Below, in pieces: positions 1-8,724 of a DNA stretch of 32,154 nucleotides. Below the pieces are notes generated by a model. The model saw nothing but the letters and a program-made list of their open reading frames with translations, ran no database searches and was not told the DNA's origin. This DNA is from Actinobacteria bacterium UBA7398 (GTDB lineage: Bacteria > Actinomycetota > Actinomycetes > Nanopelagicales > Nanopelagicaceae), in assembly GCA_002470135.1 (NCBI GenBank), contig DKNC01000066.1:18733-50886 (forward strand), in the 5' to 3' direction. A program made the translations under genes and the position numbers. Numbering within the stretch: the first letter of the stretch is position 1; the number at the start of each line of letters is the position of its first letter.

Positions 1-275
1 CGCCCCATAGTTTCTGCAACATCAACCAATAGCGCGTGCGGAATTGCGAATCTAGAATACTTAATTAGAACATCTATAACTTTTTCAGCATCATGTCCAG
101 CCGCACGCGCATTCCAAAGCCCTAACGAAGTCAGGCGATAGGTGTGAATATGTTCTGGAGATTTTTCTAGTTCTGCAAATGGTGCAATCGCACGCCGGCA
201 ATCGGTTGAAAGCGGATGATCAATATCTAGGAGAAGTGTTTTGTCACTCTGAACAATTAACGGCCCATCACTCAT
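1..275 (-). CDS. XPB/Rad25-type DNA repair helicase, N-terminal part only
   Basis: Partial gene that reads off the left edge of the window; about 91 N-terminal codons are present and the helicase motifs lie outside. The visible protein begins MSDGPLIVQSDKTLLLDIDH and continues with AIAPFAELEKSPEHIHTYRL and LGLWNARAAGHDAEKVIDVL. I recognise this as the N-terminal domain of actinobacterial XPB helicases (Rv0861c type), ATP-dependent 3'-5' DNA helicases tied to repair. Its ATG overlaps the stop of the M20 peptidase gene as ATGA (272-275), so the two are probably translationally coupled. The next-but-one gene upstream encodes the helicase-associated partner usually found beside this family, which supports the call. 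Identification is from remembered family sequence, not a search. Confidence 0.85.
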   Translation of the reverse strand, partial: MSDGPLIVQSDKTLLLDIDHPLSTDCRRAIAPFAELEKSPEHIHTYRLTSLGLWNARAAGHDAEKVIDVLIKYSRFAIPHALLVDVAETMG

Positions 276-1366
276 TTAATTAAATCCTTAATAAATTCAT
301 GGATTAATTGAGAACGTTCGGTCATCGCTGAGATTTGTACCCATTCAGTTAGGGCATGCGCACCTGACCCAAGCGCTCCAAGTCCATCCAGAGTAGGCGC
401 TCCGACTGCTGCAGCGAAGTTGCCATCGCTAGCCCCGCCGACTTGGGCCGAACCTACTGGTGCGAATCCATTTGCTGCAGCAACTTTTTCTAACCGCTCA
501 TATAACGCAGTTGTGGCAGAGAGTTCTAGTGGCGGACGATTGATGCCACCTTGAATTTCGATTCGGCACTCTGGGTTTGTTGGTGTTAATTTTCGAATTG
601 CCGCATCAACACGTTCGAGTTCAGCCATTTTAAATGAACGAGCATCGATATCTAGCGCAGCAAGTGCCGGAACTGTATTTGTGGTGGTCCCAGAAGCCAT
701 TGCAGTTGGCACAACGGTTGTGCCGCTATTTAAATCTTGGAGTGCTACAACTTTCCTAACAACTTCAGCAATTTCAACAGTGGCGTTAATCCCCTTTTCA
801 GGTTCTAATCCGGCATGAGCTGCGCGACCATGCACAATAATTTTGTACATCGAAGTACCTTTACGCCCAGTTTTAACTTTGCCATCTATCGCAGATTCGA
901 AGACCAAAACAGCTTCGGCATCTTTTGCAACACGCTCAATTAATCCACGGGAGGTTGCACTACCGGTTTCTTCATCTGAAGTTGCAATAATTGCAATCTT
1001 GTCACGCGATAAATCTTTCATTGCATAAAGAGCTTGCAAGAACCCAGCTTTCATATCGTAAGCACCTGGACCGCGAACTACATCACCTACAACGCTCCAT
1101 AATGGTTGAAACGAACCATGGGGCCAGACTGTATCTAAATGACATAACAAAACAATTTTTGGGTTCTTTGCGCCGAACCAAAATACTGGTCGCCCGTTCT
1201 CGGTAATAATTTCGCCAGCTTCACCATGTAATTTTTTAGTTATTTGGTTGGCCACTTCCATAACTTTTTGACAAGCGGCTAAATCTTCAGTTGGCGATTC
1301 GGTTTCAACCAATAATTTGAGGTCATCAAGAATCATGGCGCTAAGTCTGCCGTAATCGGTGCTCAT
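272..1366 (-). CDS. M20-family metallopeptidase (glutamate carboxypeptidase-like)
   Basis: 364 residues, normal length for a cytoplasmic M20 dizinc amidohydrolase or carboxypeptidase. The metal-site pattern is intact: CHLDTVWP near residues 75-82 (H76, D78), GAYDMKAG around 101-108 (bridging D104), TSDEETGS around 129-136 (E132/E133 as base and ligand), FESA near 156-159 (E157), and a C-terminal GSGAHAL histidine. The order and spacing fit the CPG2/glutamate carboxypeptidase branch, but the substrate cannot be read from sequence; ArgE/DapE-like or dipeptidase activity is possible. No signal peptide is seen. The gene sits between two helicase-related genes and overlaps both by 4 bp (ATGA at 1363-1366 and 272-275), so it belongs to their operon although the functional link is unclear. 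Confidence 0.85.
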   Translation of the reverse strand: MSTDYGRLSAMILDDLKLLVETESPTEDLAACQKVMEVANQITKKLHGEAGEIITENGRPVFWFGAKNPKIVLLCHLDTVWPHGSFQPLWSVVGDVVRGPGAYDMKAGFLQALYAMKDLSRDKIAIIATSDEETGSATSRGLIERVAKDAEAVLVFESAIDGKVKTGRKGTSMYKIIVHGRAAHAGLEPEKGINATVEIAEVVRKVVALQDLNSGTTVVPTAMASGTTTNTVPALAALDIDARSFKMAELERVDAAIRKLTPTNPECRIEIQGGINRPPLELSATTALYERLEKVAAANGFAPVGSAQVGGASDGNFAAAVGAPTLDGLGALGSGAHALTEWVQISAMTERSQLIHEFIKDLIK

Positions 1367-3570
1367 GCGGGAGTCACGCCGGTAATCCGCGGAATTCGGA
1401 AGTGTTGGACTTCGCCGGAGCCATGATCTCGAGCAACTAAGGTGCCGAGTGAAATTGATAGCGGATCAATAATTCGTTGGGTTACGCCACCATTTGTGTC
1501 GGCATACCCAATTATTAGCGAAACTTCTTCGCCAATATATTTATTTAACATATCCATAGTTTCATTTGCGGTACTTCTTGGGACTTCAGCGCCGCGTTGG
1601 GGTTGGCGTGCTGAAGCTTTTTCGCCAGCGCGTAGAGCTCGGACTGCAGAATTTAAAATGGTTTGCGAAGGTTCCATTGCTTCGCCAATAATCCGCGGTG
1701 GTTTAGGTCGAGATTTTGCACGAGTTTGTCCGGCCGCAGTAATTACCGAACCAGTATTGCTTTCGCCAGCCGGGAAATAGCCAGCGCTCCGGAGTTCTTC
1801 AATTGTTTCGCGTGATTCAGTATCAGAAATAATTACTTGTGGCGCAATTTGTCTTAGTCGTAAATGCTCTAATCGTTTATCACCAAGTATTTGGTTGATT
1901 GTGGCTTCATCTTCACATCTCAAATAAGTATTTGCATATCCAACTTTAAGGCGTCCATGTTTGCGTGCCACATCAGAGATTAAATATTCAAGTGGTTGTG
2001 GCATTGGGGTCTTAGAAGTTTTTGTTAAGAAAGTCCGAATTTCATCGCCAGAGTGGCCATGATCTAATCCGCGACGAATCGAACTTTCACTGAAGCGATA
2101 AACTGTGGCGCCACCACGACTTTCAATATCAGCAAAAGTAGATAGGTGACGTGCAATCTCAATCGTAAGCGGACCGGGTGCGATTGCAGTGTTATCGGCT
2201 TGAATCAAAATGTGATCGACTGGTTTAGGTAACGCTTCATTAATTTTTAATGAGTCAGCATCTTCAATAAATCTATTTCCAAAAGAAGAAAGTGCGCCTT
2301 GCCCGGTAATACCGAGCCACTCCGATTCTCGTAACGTCCACTCAACTAAATCGGAGTGGAGTGTGCCACCACGGCGATTGGGGTAAACCCATTGGATAAA
2401 GGATTGTGCGCTATCGAGCGACGGCGCTAATTCAGCTCTTTCAAGTAACATCTTTAAAATGTGAGTTCTAATGACCGCAGCATTTGCTCGGTCTAATTCG
2501 GCACCGAGCGCATTAACATTCTTTGAATCTACTTTACCAACTAGCCCAGCAACTCTTGATGTCAAAGACCAGAGCGTTGCAATCTCGACCCATTGTTCTT
2601 CTGGAGTTTTTAATTGCCACATATCAAAAGCGCTTGTTGGCAAAACTCGGCCGTCTGGGTCTGCGACCACAATCCCAGATAAGTAACAAAGTTCTGCAAC
2701 AAATGCTGCACAATTTTCGGTCACTCCTAAATGTTCTGCAGCTTTTCTTAGGTCTCTAATTCCTAAGCCACCGGCTTGCAAAGTCGAGGGAGTTTCTTCA
2801 GCCCAATAGTTCATTAACTCATTGCACCAACGCAAAATATTACTTATGCCGGCGATTGCAGCTCGGTCAATTTCACTCTGTTTTCGTTTTTCGCCAACTA
2901 ATTCAGGCGCAGTAGTTGTGATATTTTTATGTACTTTTCCTTTTCTTAAGAAAAGTCCAACTTCGCGCGGCATTGCAACTGTGGTTTGATCCATCGGAAT
3001 TAAGAAATGATGTTCGATTAACCAAGCAACTGCAGTACCTTTTTTTCTTACATCACCAACTTGACCACGCGGTGGTCCCCAAGTTAAACGTTCTAATATT
3101 TCATGTGCGGCTTTTGGTGCTTCATCTAAATCTTTAAACTTAACTTTTGCTGGACCAACGGGACCAAGGCCGGCAGGTTGGGTTCCGATCATGTCGCGCA
3201 GCGCTCTTGGTGCGCGTAGATCTTCACCATCTTTATATAAAAGCGCGCGATCTATTAGTTCACTTATTATCGACGTCGCCACTTTATCGGTGGCTGCAAT
3301 GATTGACTTAATTGAGAGTGGTTCTTCAAGCGCTACACAAGCTTCTAAAACTTCAAATTGCCATTGATTTAACGATTCGATTGCTCGAACCAGGCTGGGC
3401 CCAGATGTAGCTCGAATTGAAAGTGCAGTCATATCTGATGGAACTGGTGCAATTAAGTCGGCTCGCAATTTAAAAAGCAGCTGCAGTTCGGAATCGCTGC
3501 GGGCGCGCAACTCATCGGCAAACGATGGTGCAGATCGCATGATTGAACGGACTACTTTTAATTCAGACAT
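1363..3570 (-). CDS. helicase-associated protein with XPB/Ssl2-like N-terminal domain
   Basis: 735 residues, similar to the actinobacterial protein next to the XPB helicase (Rv0862c type, about 750 aa). The N-terminus carries the family pattern ELQLLFKLRADLIAPVPSD followed by a winged-helix-like stretch (SLVRAIESLNQWQFEVLEAC, residues ~60-80). The C-terminal third contains HILIQADNTAIAPGPLTIEI (~445-470) and an EEVSLIIGYAD segment near 690. No Walker A or DEAH motif is visible, so this is an accessory factor rather than a helicase. Its role, perhaps as partner of XPB, is inferred from conserved neighbourhood. It heads the leftward operon; a TAATGT -10-like box lies 9 nt upstream of the ATG. 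M11 is an alternative start. Confidence 0.8.
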   Translation of the reverse strand: MSELKVVRSIMRSAPSFADELRARSDSELQLLFKLRADLIAPVPSDMTALSIRATSGPSLVRAIESLNQWQFEVLEACVALEEPLSIKSIIAATDKVATSIISELIDRALLYKDGEDLRAPRALRDMIGTQPAGLGPVGPAKVKFKDLDEAPKAAHEILERLTWGPPRGQVGDVRKKGTAVAWLIEHHFLIPMDQTTVAMPREVGLFLRKGKVHKNITTTAPELVGEKRKQSEIDRAAIAGISNILRWCNELMNYWAEETPSTLQAGGLGIRDLRKAAEHLGVTENCAAFVAELCYLSGIVVADPDGRVLPTSAFDMWQLKTPEEQWVEIATLWSLTSRVAGLVGKVDSKNVNALGAELDRANAAVIRTHILKMLLERAELAPSLDSAQSFIQWVYPNRRGGTLHSDLVEWTLRESEWLGITGQGALSSFGNRFIEDADSLKINEALPKPVDHILIQADNTAIAPGPLTIEIARHLSTFADIESRGGATVYRFSESSIRRGLDHGHSGDEIRTFLTKTSKTPMPQPLEYLISDVARKHGRLKVGYANTYLRCEDEATINQILGDKRLEHLRLRQIAPQVIISDTESRETIEELRSAGYFPAGESNTGSVITAAGQTRAKSRPKPPRIIGEAMEPSQTILNSAVRALRAGEKASARQPQRGAEVPRSTANETMDMLNKYIGEEVSLIIGYADTNGGVTQRIIDPLSISLGTLVARDHGSGEVQHFRIPRITGVTPA

Positions 3571-3579
3571 AACTGGCTT

Positions 3580-3585
3580 ACATTA
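3580..3585 (-). promoter_or_regulatory. candidate -10 box of the helicase/peptidase operon
   Basis: On the minus strand TAATGT fits the actinobacterial TANNNT -10 pattern. It ends 9 nt before the ATG at 3570, so transcription would start within a few bases of the start codon (nearly leaderless). No clear -35 box or Shine-Dalgarno sequence is seen. Pattern match only. Confidence 0.35.
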
Positions 3586-3629
3586 CCGAAGAAGTATCGA
3601 TTCTGCCTATTCGAGAATTTACTGAGCGC

Positions 3630-4397
3630 TTATCGGAGCCTTGGCTTTATAAAAGCGAAGAGGCCCGCGAAACGACTTATCACGGGTCCAATAAATCGGT
3701 TCACCCAACGCATTCTTCGAAAATCATGAACTGGCCATCCGTTTGCGTAGGCGATAATTCTAAGTTTTGCATCAGGATTTATTACACACGGATTTCCAAC
3801 GGCATTTAATAAAGGTAAGTCGTGATGGCTATCGGAATATGCAAAACAATCTTTTAAGGCAAATTCCTTTTCAGCTGCTAGCGCTTTAATTGCATTAGCT
3901 TTTTCACGGCCATGTAATAAATTGCCAACTAAATTTCCGGTGTACTTGCCATCTTTGACTTCTGCTTTAGTGCCGATAGCGCCAGTCAACCCTAATTTTT
4001 CGGCGATTAAATTAGCCATATCTTCCGGAGCGGCAGTAACTAACCAGACGCCTTCACCATTGTTTAGATGTTGATTTGCAATATCAATAGTGCCTTGCCA
4101 AATCGCTGGCGAAACGAATTCATCATAAATTTCACTACCAGTGGCTTTAATTTCCGAAACATCATGACCTCCAATGAAATCGGTTGCAGCTTTTTGAAAC
4201 CGCGCAATTTCTTCTGGCTTTTCGGTACCGGTCATTCGGTATCTCAAGTTCGCAAGCACGAATGCACCGATATCTTTCTTAGAGAAAAACCCTCTTTGAT
4301 ACATCCCACGGCCAAGAAAGAAAATTGTTGAACCTTTAATTAGGGTGTTATCTACATCAAAAAAGGCAACCCGCTTCTCATTGATTGCCATATCCAT
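3630..4397 (-). CDS. HAD superfamily IB phosphatase (SerB-like)
   Basis: 255 residues. HAD motif I is AFFDVDNTL (nucleophile D14, acid D16 from the first ATG). Motif II is in VWLVTAAPEDMA and the metal-binding motif is AYSDSHHDLPLL, followed by NPDAKLRIIA. The long insert after motif I and the C-terminal basic/hydrophobic tail (RRMRWVNRFIGPVISRF) are typical of actinobacterial HAD-IB hydrolases, which resemble phosphoserine phosphatase; the true substrate is unknown. The gene is divergent from the phosphoglycerate-mutase-like gene across only 53 bp. A second ATG at 4391 may be the real start, because TAAGGT (4398-4403, minus) ends 6 nt before it, the same geometry as the divergent promoter. 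Confidence 0.85.
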   Translation of the reverse strand: MDMAINEKRVAFFDVDNTLIKGSTIFFLGRGMYQRGFFSKKDIGAFVLANLRYRMTGTEKPEEIARFQKAATDFIGGHDVSEIKATGSEIYDEFVSPAIWQGTIDIANQHLNNGEGVWLVTAAPEDMANLIAEKLGLTGAIGTKAEVKDGKYTGNLVGNLLHGREKANAIKALAAEKEFALKDCFAYSDSHHDLPLLNAVGNPCVINPDAKLRIIAYANGWPVHDFRRMRWVNRFIGPVISRFAGLFAFIKPRLR

Positions 4398-4438
4398 ACC
4401 TTAGCGAATAGCGCGGAACTCGGCGCGAATTACTGCTT

Positions 4439-4444
4439 TATGCT
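4439..4444 (+). promoter_or_regulatory. candidate -10 box of the cytochrome c maturation operon
   Basis: TATGCT fits TANNNT and ends 6 nt before the ATG at 4451, so the predicted transcript begins at or next to the start codon. There is no good Shine-Dalgarno sequence before this ATG, which fits a leaderless mRNA. No convincing -35 box. Confidence 0.45.
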
Positions 4445-4450
4445 TAAGGC

Positions 4451-5080
4451 ATGGAGAGCTTCACAACCGTTCATGTACTTCGCCATGGTGAAGTCGAAAA
4501 CCCAGGAAAGATTCTTTACGGAAGACAACCGGGATGGCGATTATCCGAACGCGGTGTTGCAATGGCGGAATCTGTTGCGAATTGGTCTAAAAGTTTAGAT
4601 ATCGGTGCGCTCCATGTCTCGCCACTACAACGGGCCCAAGAAACTGCAGCACCAATTGCAAAAGCGCATGACATCAAAATTACAACGGACGATCGCTTGA
4701 TCGAAGCTGCAAATATATTTGAAGGAAAACCTTTTGGAGTTGGTGATGGTGTTTTGCGTCGACCAAGCGCTTGGCGACATTTGTGGAATCCATGGCGCCC
4801 TTCATGGGGCGAGCCATACATCGAACAAGTTAATCGGATGTTTGCGGCAATATTTGCGGCGAACAAAGCCGCGAATGGCAAAGATGCAATTTGTGTTTCG
4901 CATCAATTACCAATTTGGATAATGAGATTAGCGATTGAGCATCGAAACTTCTTACATGATCCAAGAAAACGCCAATGCACGTTAGCGTCAATTACTAGCG
5001 TGCGCTTTGATAAAGACGGAATGATTTCTGGACTGAGTTACAGTGAACCAGCGGCGCACTTACTCCCAAAAAAATCTTAA
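4451..5080 (+). CDS. histidine phosphatase (phosphoglycerate mutase-like)
   Basis: 209 residues. The catalytic signature LRHGEVEN gives the phospho-accepting H12 within R11-H12-G13-E14; R61 is in SPLQRAQETAAPIA, the acid is probably E85 (DRLIEAANIF), and the second histidine is H151 in CVSHQLPIW. This is a member of the broad phosphoglycerate-mutase-like family, not necessarily a glycolytic mutase; the substrate is unknown. It is first in the operon with the TlpA/CcdA/ResB/CcsB genes, and the next ATG follows its stop after 1 bp. The same order (Rv0525 to Rv0529) is known from mycobacteria, which supports a conserved but undefined link to cytochrome maturation or haem supply. Confidence 0.88.
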   Translation: MESFTTVHVLRHGEVENPGKILYGRQPGWRLSERGVAMAESVANWSKSLDIGALHVSPLQRAQETAAPIAKAHDIKITTDDRLIEAANIFEGKPFGVGDGVLRRPSAWRHLWNPWRPSWGEPYIEQVNRMFAAIFAANKAANGKDAICVSHQLPIWIMRLAIEHRNFLHDPRKRQCTLASITSVRFDKDGMISGLSYSEPAAHLLPKKS

Positions 5081-5081
5081 A

Positions 5082-5621
5082 ATGAAACGTGCCATATTTA
5101 GTATTTTATTAGCGTTGATTCTGACCAGTTGTTCTGGCGGCGGAACTTCATCGCTAAATGAGGATAAGTTCGTATCAGGCAACGGTGCTGTGATTATGAT
5201 TTCTGAAACTGATCGAAAAATTGCGCCAGTAATTTCGGGTCCGACGCTAGATGGCAACACATTCCAAGGCAAGGGCAATAGCGTCGCAGTAATTAATGTT
5301 TGGGCTTCTTGGTGCTCACCGTGTCGAGCTGAAGCTCCAGCTCTTGAATCGCTCGCGCAGAAATATCCCGAAATTCAATTTGTTGGGATTTTGACTAGGG
5401 ATAACCTCTCTTCGGCACGAGCGTTTGTGAAGCGATTCGCAATTTCTTATCCAACGCTGACTGACGACGCAATTTTGGTTAAATTTCGGGGTCAATTATC
5501 GCCGAATGCAATTCCAACTACTTTAGTTTTAGATAAGAAGAACCGAATTGCTGCGCGGATAAGTGGCGAAATTACCGTGCTGGCTTTAGAGAACATAATT
5601 AAGAAATTGTTGGCGGAATAA
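5082..5621 (+). CDS. TlpA/ResA-like thioredoxin-fold lipoprotein
   Basis: 179 residues from the ATG at 5082. This start is preferred over an upstream in-frame ATG at 5043 because it puts a lipoprotein signal at the N-terminus: K2-R3, a hydrophobic run, then the lipobox LTSC with C17 as the lipidated residue. The thioredoxin-fold domain follows with the redox motif WASWCSPCRAEAP (C78, C81) and a conserved IPTTLVLD near the C-terminus. By analogy with ResA and Rv0526 it is expected outside the membrane, reducing apocytochrome cysteines before haem ligation, with electrons from CcdA encoded immediately downstream (1-bp gap). The predicted role rests on motif and operon context. Confidence 0.9.
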   Translation: MKRAIFSILLALILTSCSGGGTSSLNEDKFVSGNGAVIMISETDRKIAPVISGPTLDGNTFQGKGNSVAVINVWASWCSPCRAEAPALESLAQKYPEIQFVGILTRDNLSSARAFVKRFAISYPTLTDDAILVKFRGQLSPNAIPTTLVLDKKNRIAARISGEITVLALENIIKKLLAE

Positions 5622-5622
5622 C

Positions 5623-6348
5623 ATGAGCGATTTCTTCGTAAACCAAATCTTTGATGGAAACCTTATTTTTGCATTGGTAGTTGCTGCTATTGCTGGTTTA
5701 ATTTCTTTTATTTCACCCTGCGTATTGCCACTATTGCCTGGTTTTCTTGGGTACATAGCTGGCGTAAGTAATTCAAAATCTCGAATTGTGCTTGGCACAC
5801 TGCTATTCATTTCTGGTTTTGCTTTTCTATTCGCAATTTACGGAGCGCTATTTGGTTCGCTGGGAGCCACAATTTCAAATAATTCAGATTGGTTAACGAG
5901 GGTTTTGGGTGTATTAACCATTGGATTTGGTTTCATGTTTATAAATAGTGAAAGATTTTCTTGGAGCTGGCGGCCTTCGCTACAAAACTTCTCTGGCATA
6001 GCAAGTGCACCAATTTTAGGATTTTTATTTGGCTTAGGTTGGACACCATGTATTGGACCAACACTTGGCGCTGTTGAAACTTTAGCTTTCCAAGAAGGTA
6101 GCGCGCTCCGAGGCGCGTTGTTATCACTTGCTTACTGTTTTGGGTTAGGTGCACCATTTTTGCTTTTCGGAGTAGCGCTAGAAAAGTCGCGCAAACTACG
6201 TTCATTTTTAATTAAACGCGGCAATTACATTACAAATATTGGTGGAATTTTCCTTATTATTATTGGGGTAATGCAAGTATTCGGATTCTGGAACGATGCC
6301 ATGATTAATCTACGATCAATAATCTCTAATTTTACGCCGGTGATTTAA
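5623..6348 (+). CDS. ccdA: cytochrome c biogenesis thiol transporter CcdA
   Basis: 241 residues with about six hydrophobic membrane segments. It carries the two signatures of the DsbD/CcdA transmembrane family: ISPCVLPLLPGFLGYIAG (C33) and GLGWTPCIGPTLGAVETLA (C143), whose cysteines form the membrane-embedded dithiol pair. CcdA passes reducing equivalents from cytoplasmic thioredoxin to an extracytoplasmic thiol protein, here most likely the TlpA-like lipoprotein encoded just upstream. The ATG lies 1 bp after the upstream stop and the stop overlaps the resB ATG by one base, so coupled translation within a System II cytochrome c maturation operon is likely. Confidence 0.93.
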   Translation: MSDFFVNQIFDGNLIFALVVAAIAGLISFISPCVLPLLPGFLGYIAGVSNSKSRIVLGTLLFISGFAFLFAIYGALFGSLGATISNNSDWLTRVLGVLTIGFGFMFINSERFSWSWRPSLQNFSGIASAPILGFLFGLGWTPCIGPTLGAVETLAFQEGSALRGALLSLAYCFGLGAPFLLFGVALEKSRKLRSFLIKRGNYITNIGGIFLIIIGVMQVFGFWNDAMINLRSIISNFTPVI

Positions 6349-7814
6349 TGTCAGATAACACCCTTGAATTAACCGGAGTTGGCTTCTTCCGATATTTATG
6401 GCGCCAACTCACCAGCATGCGCACAGCTTTGATTTTGCTCCTATTGCTTGGTATCGGCGCAATCCCAGGATCAATATTTCCGCAACGCACCCAAAATCCA
6501 ATGAAAGTTCGAGAGTATTTCATTAACAACTCGGACGTTGCCGAATGGATGGATCGACTAAAACTATTTGATGTTTACGGATCACCATGGTTTTCCGCAA
6601 TCTATTTGCTGCTTTTTATCTCACTCATTGGGTGTGTGTTACCTAGATCTTGGGAACATTTCAAAGCAATCGGCGCAAAGCCACCACTCACTCCTAAAAA
6701 TTTAAACCGATTAGAGTTCTATCGAGTTGTTGATTGTGACTCCACCACAGCGCTAGCTAACGCCGAGACTTGGTTGAAGAAAAATCGTTTTCGAATTCGC
6801 CATAATCTAAATTCGATTTCAGCTGAAAAAGGGTATGCCCGCGAAACTGGAAATTTACTCTTTCACCTTTCATTAATTGTTGTTTTAATTGGAATCGGCA
6901 TGAGTTCGGTTCTTGGAATGCGTGGCGAGGCGATCGTAAATATTGGCGAACGCTTTATAAATACCCCAACAAGTTATGACAATTTGGCGGCTGGAAGATT
7001 TTTCAAAGTGGAAAATCTAAATCCATTTTCTCTTACTTTAACGAACTTTAAAGCCGAATATGACTTAGGCACAAATGCACCGATTGATTACACACTTACC
7101 GCTTCAGTATCTGATGTGGTTGGTGGTGCAACTACTACAAAAATAGTAAAAGTTAATAGCCCACTCACTTTTAGTAGTACTCGGGTATATCTACAAGCTA
7201 ATGGTTATTCGCCATTGGTAACAGTTAGAGATAAATCTAACGCAGTAATTTTTCAAGGCGCAGTCCCATTTTTGCCACAAGATGCAAACTTAACGTCTGC
7301 TGGCACCATCAAGATTCCAGATATGGAGCCACAGATTGGATTTGTTGGATCATTCATTCCGACAGCTGATCGGAGTGCAAGCCGCGGTGCGTTTTCATCT
7401 TTCCCAGAAGCGCTAGACCCACGACTTTTACTATCGGTTTTTCAAGGTGATCTTGGAATGGATGATGGCATTCCGCAATCGGTTTATCGACTTGATACGT
7501 CAAAGATGGAACGAATTGGATTGAAAGAGTTAGCAATTGGCGAAAGCTATTCCTTTAACGACGTGGGCACCATCACATTTGATGGTTATACCCCTTGGGT
7601 AAATTTACAAATCGTTAGAGATCCCGGAAAGCAATATGCACTAGTTGGAAGTATCCTCGCCATATTGGGCTTACTAATTTCGCTCTTCACTCGACGCCGC
7701 CGAATTTGGATTAAAATCGGTGAAGTTGTAGAAGTTGCTGGACTTTCTAAAAACAATATCGAAGGACTAGAAAAAGAAATCATAGATTTAACTACTTGGA
7801 TTAAGGAGAGATAG
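6348..7814 (+). CDS. resB: cytochrome c biogenesis protein ResB (Ccs1)
   Basis: 488 residues. ResB-like topology: membrane segments near 27-44, 82-97 and 169-190 (NLLFHLSLIVVLIGIGMSSV, with H173), a large extracytoplasmic domain (~195-425), and a last membrane segment near 430-450 followed by a basic RRRR stop-transfer. The N-terminal TSMRTALILLLLLGIGAIPG and SIFPQRTQNP are family hallmarks. Together with CcsB it forms the haem-export and cytochrome c synthase complex of System II. The ATG overlaps the ccdA stop by one base and the ccsB ATG follows directly after the stop codon. Length is close to actinobacterial homologues. Confidence 0.93.
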   Translation: MSDNTLELTGVGFFRYLWRQLTSMRTALILLLLLGIGAIPGSIFPQRTQNPMKVREYFINNSDVAEWMDRLKLFDVYGSPWFSAIYLLLFISLIGCVLPRSWEHFKAIGAKPPLTPKNLNRLEFYRVVDCDSTTALANAETWLKKNRFRIRHNLNSISAEKGYARETGNLLFHLSLIVVLIGIGMSSVLGMRGEAIVNIGERFINTPTSYDNLAAGRFFKVENLNPFSLTLTNFKAEYDLGTNAPIDYTLTASVSDVVGGATTTKIVKVNSPLTFSSTRVYLQANGYSPLVTVRDKSNAVIFQGAVPFLPQDANLTSAGTIKIPDMEPQIGFVGSFIPTADRSASRGAFSSFPEALDPRLLLSVFQGDLGMDDGIPQSVYRLDTSKMERIGLKELAIGESYSFNDVGTITFDGYTPWVNLQIVRDPGKQYALVGSILAILGLLISLFTRRRRIWIKIGEVVEVAGLSKNNIEGLEKEIIDLTTWIKER

Positions 7815-8714
7815 ATGAGTTCTACTTCGCTAGCCTATCTCTCTAACAACCTAATTTATTCATCACTTTTTGTATTCACAATAACTTTTTTTATGCATGC
7901 GATTGAAACAGCTTGGTCTGTTCGGGGCGATGAATCCGCCACTCGCACCAACGTTTTTGATCGATCTAAGACCGAAAAGGTGGCGCGCATAGCTACTGCG
8001 CTAATGATTCTCGGGTTCTTATTACTTCTTGCGGGCGTAATAGTTCGTGGACTATCGGCGCATCGAGTTCCGTGGGGAAACATGTATGAGTTCTCCATTA
8101 CCGGAGCGCTCGCATTTACCGGCGCTTATCTCGCAGCGCTAAAGAAATTTGAATTACGTTGGTTGGGGCTACCAATTTCAATTGCAGTTCTGTTAGTTCT
8201 TGGGACAGCGATTACTCTGCTTTATCGTCCAAGTGCACCATTAGTTCCAGCCCTTAAATCAACCTGGTTAGTTGTACATGTTTCTGCCGCAATTATTTCG
8301 GGTGGCGTATTTCTATTAGCAAACACCATCGCAGCTACCTATTTAATTCTGGACCGAATGGAATCACGTGGTGGTAGAAATGTTTGGGCGAAACGGTTGC
8401 CAACTCTTGAAGCACTTGACCAACTTACCTACCGCCTAGTTGCATTTGTTTTTCCACTTTGGACCTTCGCAGTTATTGCCGGCGCAATTTGGGCCGAATC
8501 TGCTTGGGGTCGTTATTGGGGATGGGATCCAAAAGAAACGTGGGCATTTATAACTTGGGTTGCTTACGCCGCTTATTTACATGCTCGTGTTACTGCTGGT
8601 TGGAAAGGTAAGAAGGCAGCTTGGCTCTGTCTATTTGCTGGCTCAACATTTCTTTTTAATTATGTATATGTAAATGTTTGGGGAACCGGAAGACACACTT
8701 ACTCCGGTCTTTAA
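7815..8714 (+). CDS. ccsB: c-type cytochrome biogenesis protein CcsB (ResC/CcsA family)
   Basis: 299 residues, about eight membrane segments. The haem-handling tryptophan-rich WWD region is clear: WAESAWGRYWGWDPKETWAF, roughly residues 226-245. Candidate haem-ligand histidines are H83, H155, H256 and H294. This is the partner of ResB that moves haem across the membrane and presents it to apocytochrome c. It is the last gene of the operon and starts immediately after the resB stop. It ends convergently against the PLDc_N gene with no spacer. The organism therefore makes c-type cytochromes by System II, even though no cytochrome gene is present in the window. Confidence 0.94.
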   Translation: MSSTSLAYLSNNLIYSSLFVFTITFFMHAIETAWSVRGDESATRTNVFDRSKTEKVARIATALMILGFLLLLAGVIVRGLSAHRVPWGNMYEFSITGALAFTGAYLAALKKFELRWLGLPISIAVLLVLGTAITLLYRPSAPLVPALKSTWLVVHVSAAIISGGVFLLANTIAATYLILDRMESRGGRNVWAKRLPTLEALDQLTYRLVAFVFPLWTFAVIAGAIWAESAWGRYWGWDPKETWAFITWVAYAAYLHARVTAGWKGKKAAWLCLFAGSTFLFNYVYVNVWGTGRHTYSGL

Positions 8715-8724
8715 TTAGAGACCG
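8705..8724. terminator. candidate bidirectional terminator at convergent gene ends
   Basis: CGGTCT (8705-8710) and AGACCG (8719-8724) are perfect inverted arms of 6 bp around an 8-nt AT-rich loop that holds both stop codons (ccsB on plus, PLDc_N on minus). The symmetric position between convergent genes suggests shared termination. Neither side has a proper T-tract, so strength is doubtful. Confidence 0.35.

Noticed and set aside
5043..5081. Longer TlpA-like protein starting inside the phosphatase gene
   Set aside because: The upstream ATG would bury the lipoprotein signal behind 13 polar residues; the ATG at 5082 gives a clean signal peptide and lipobox.
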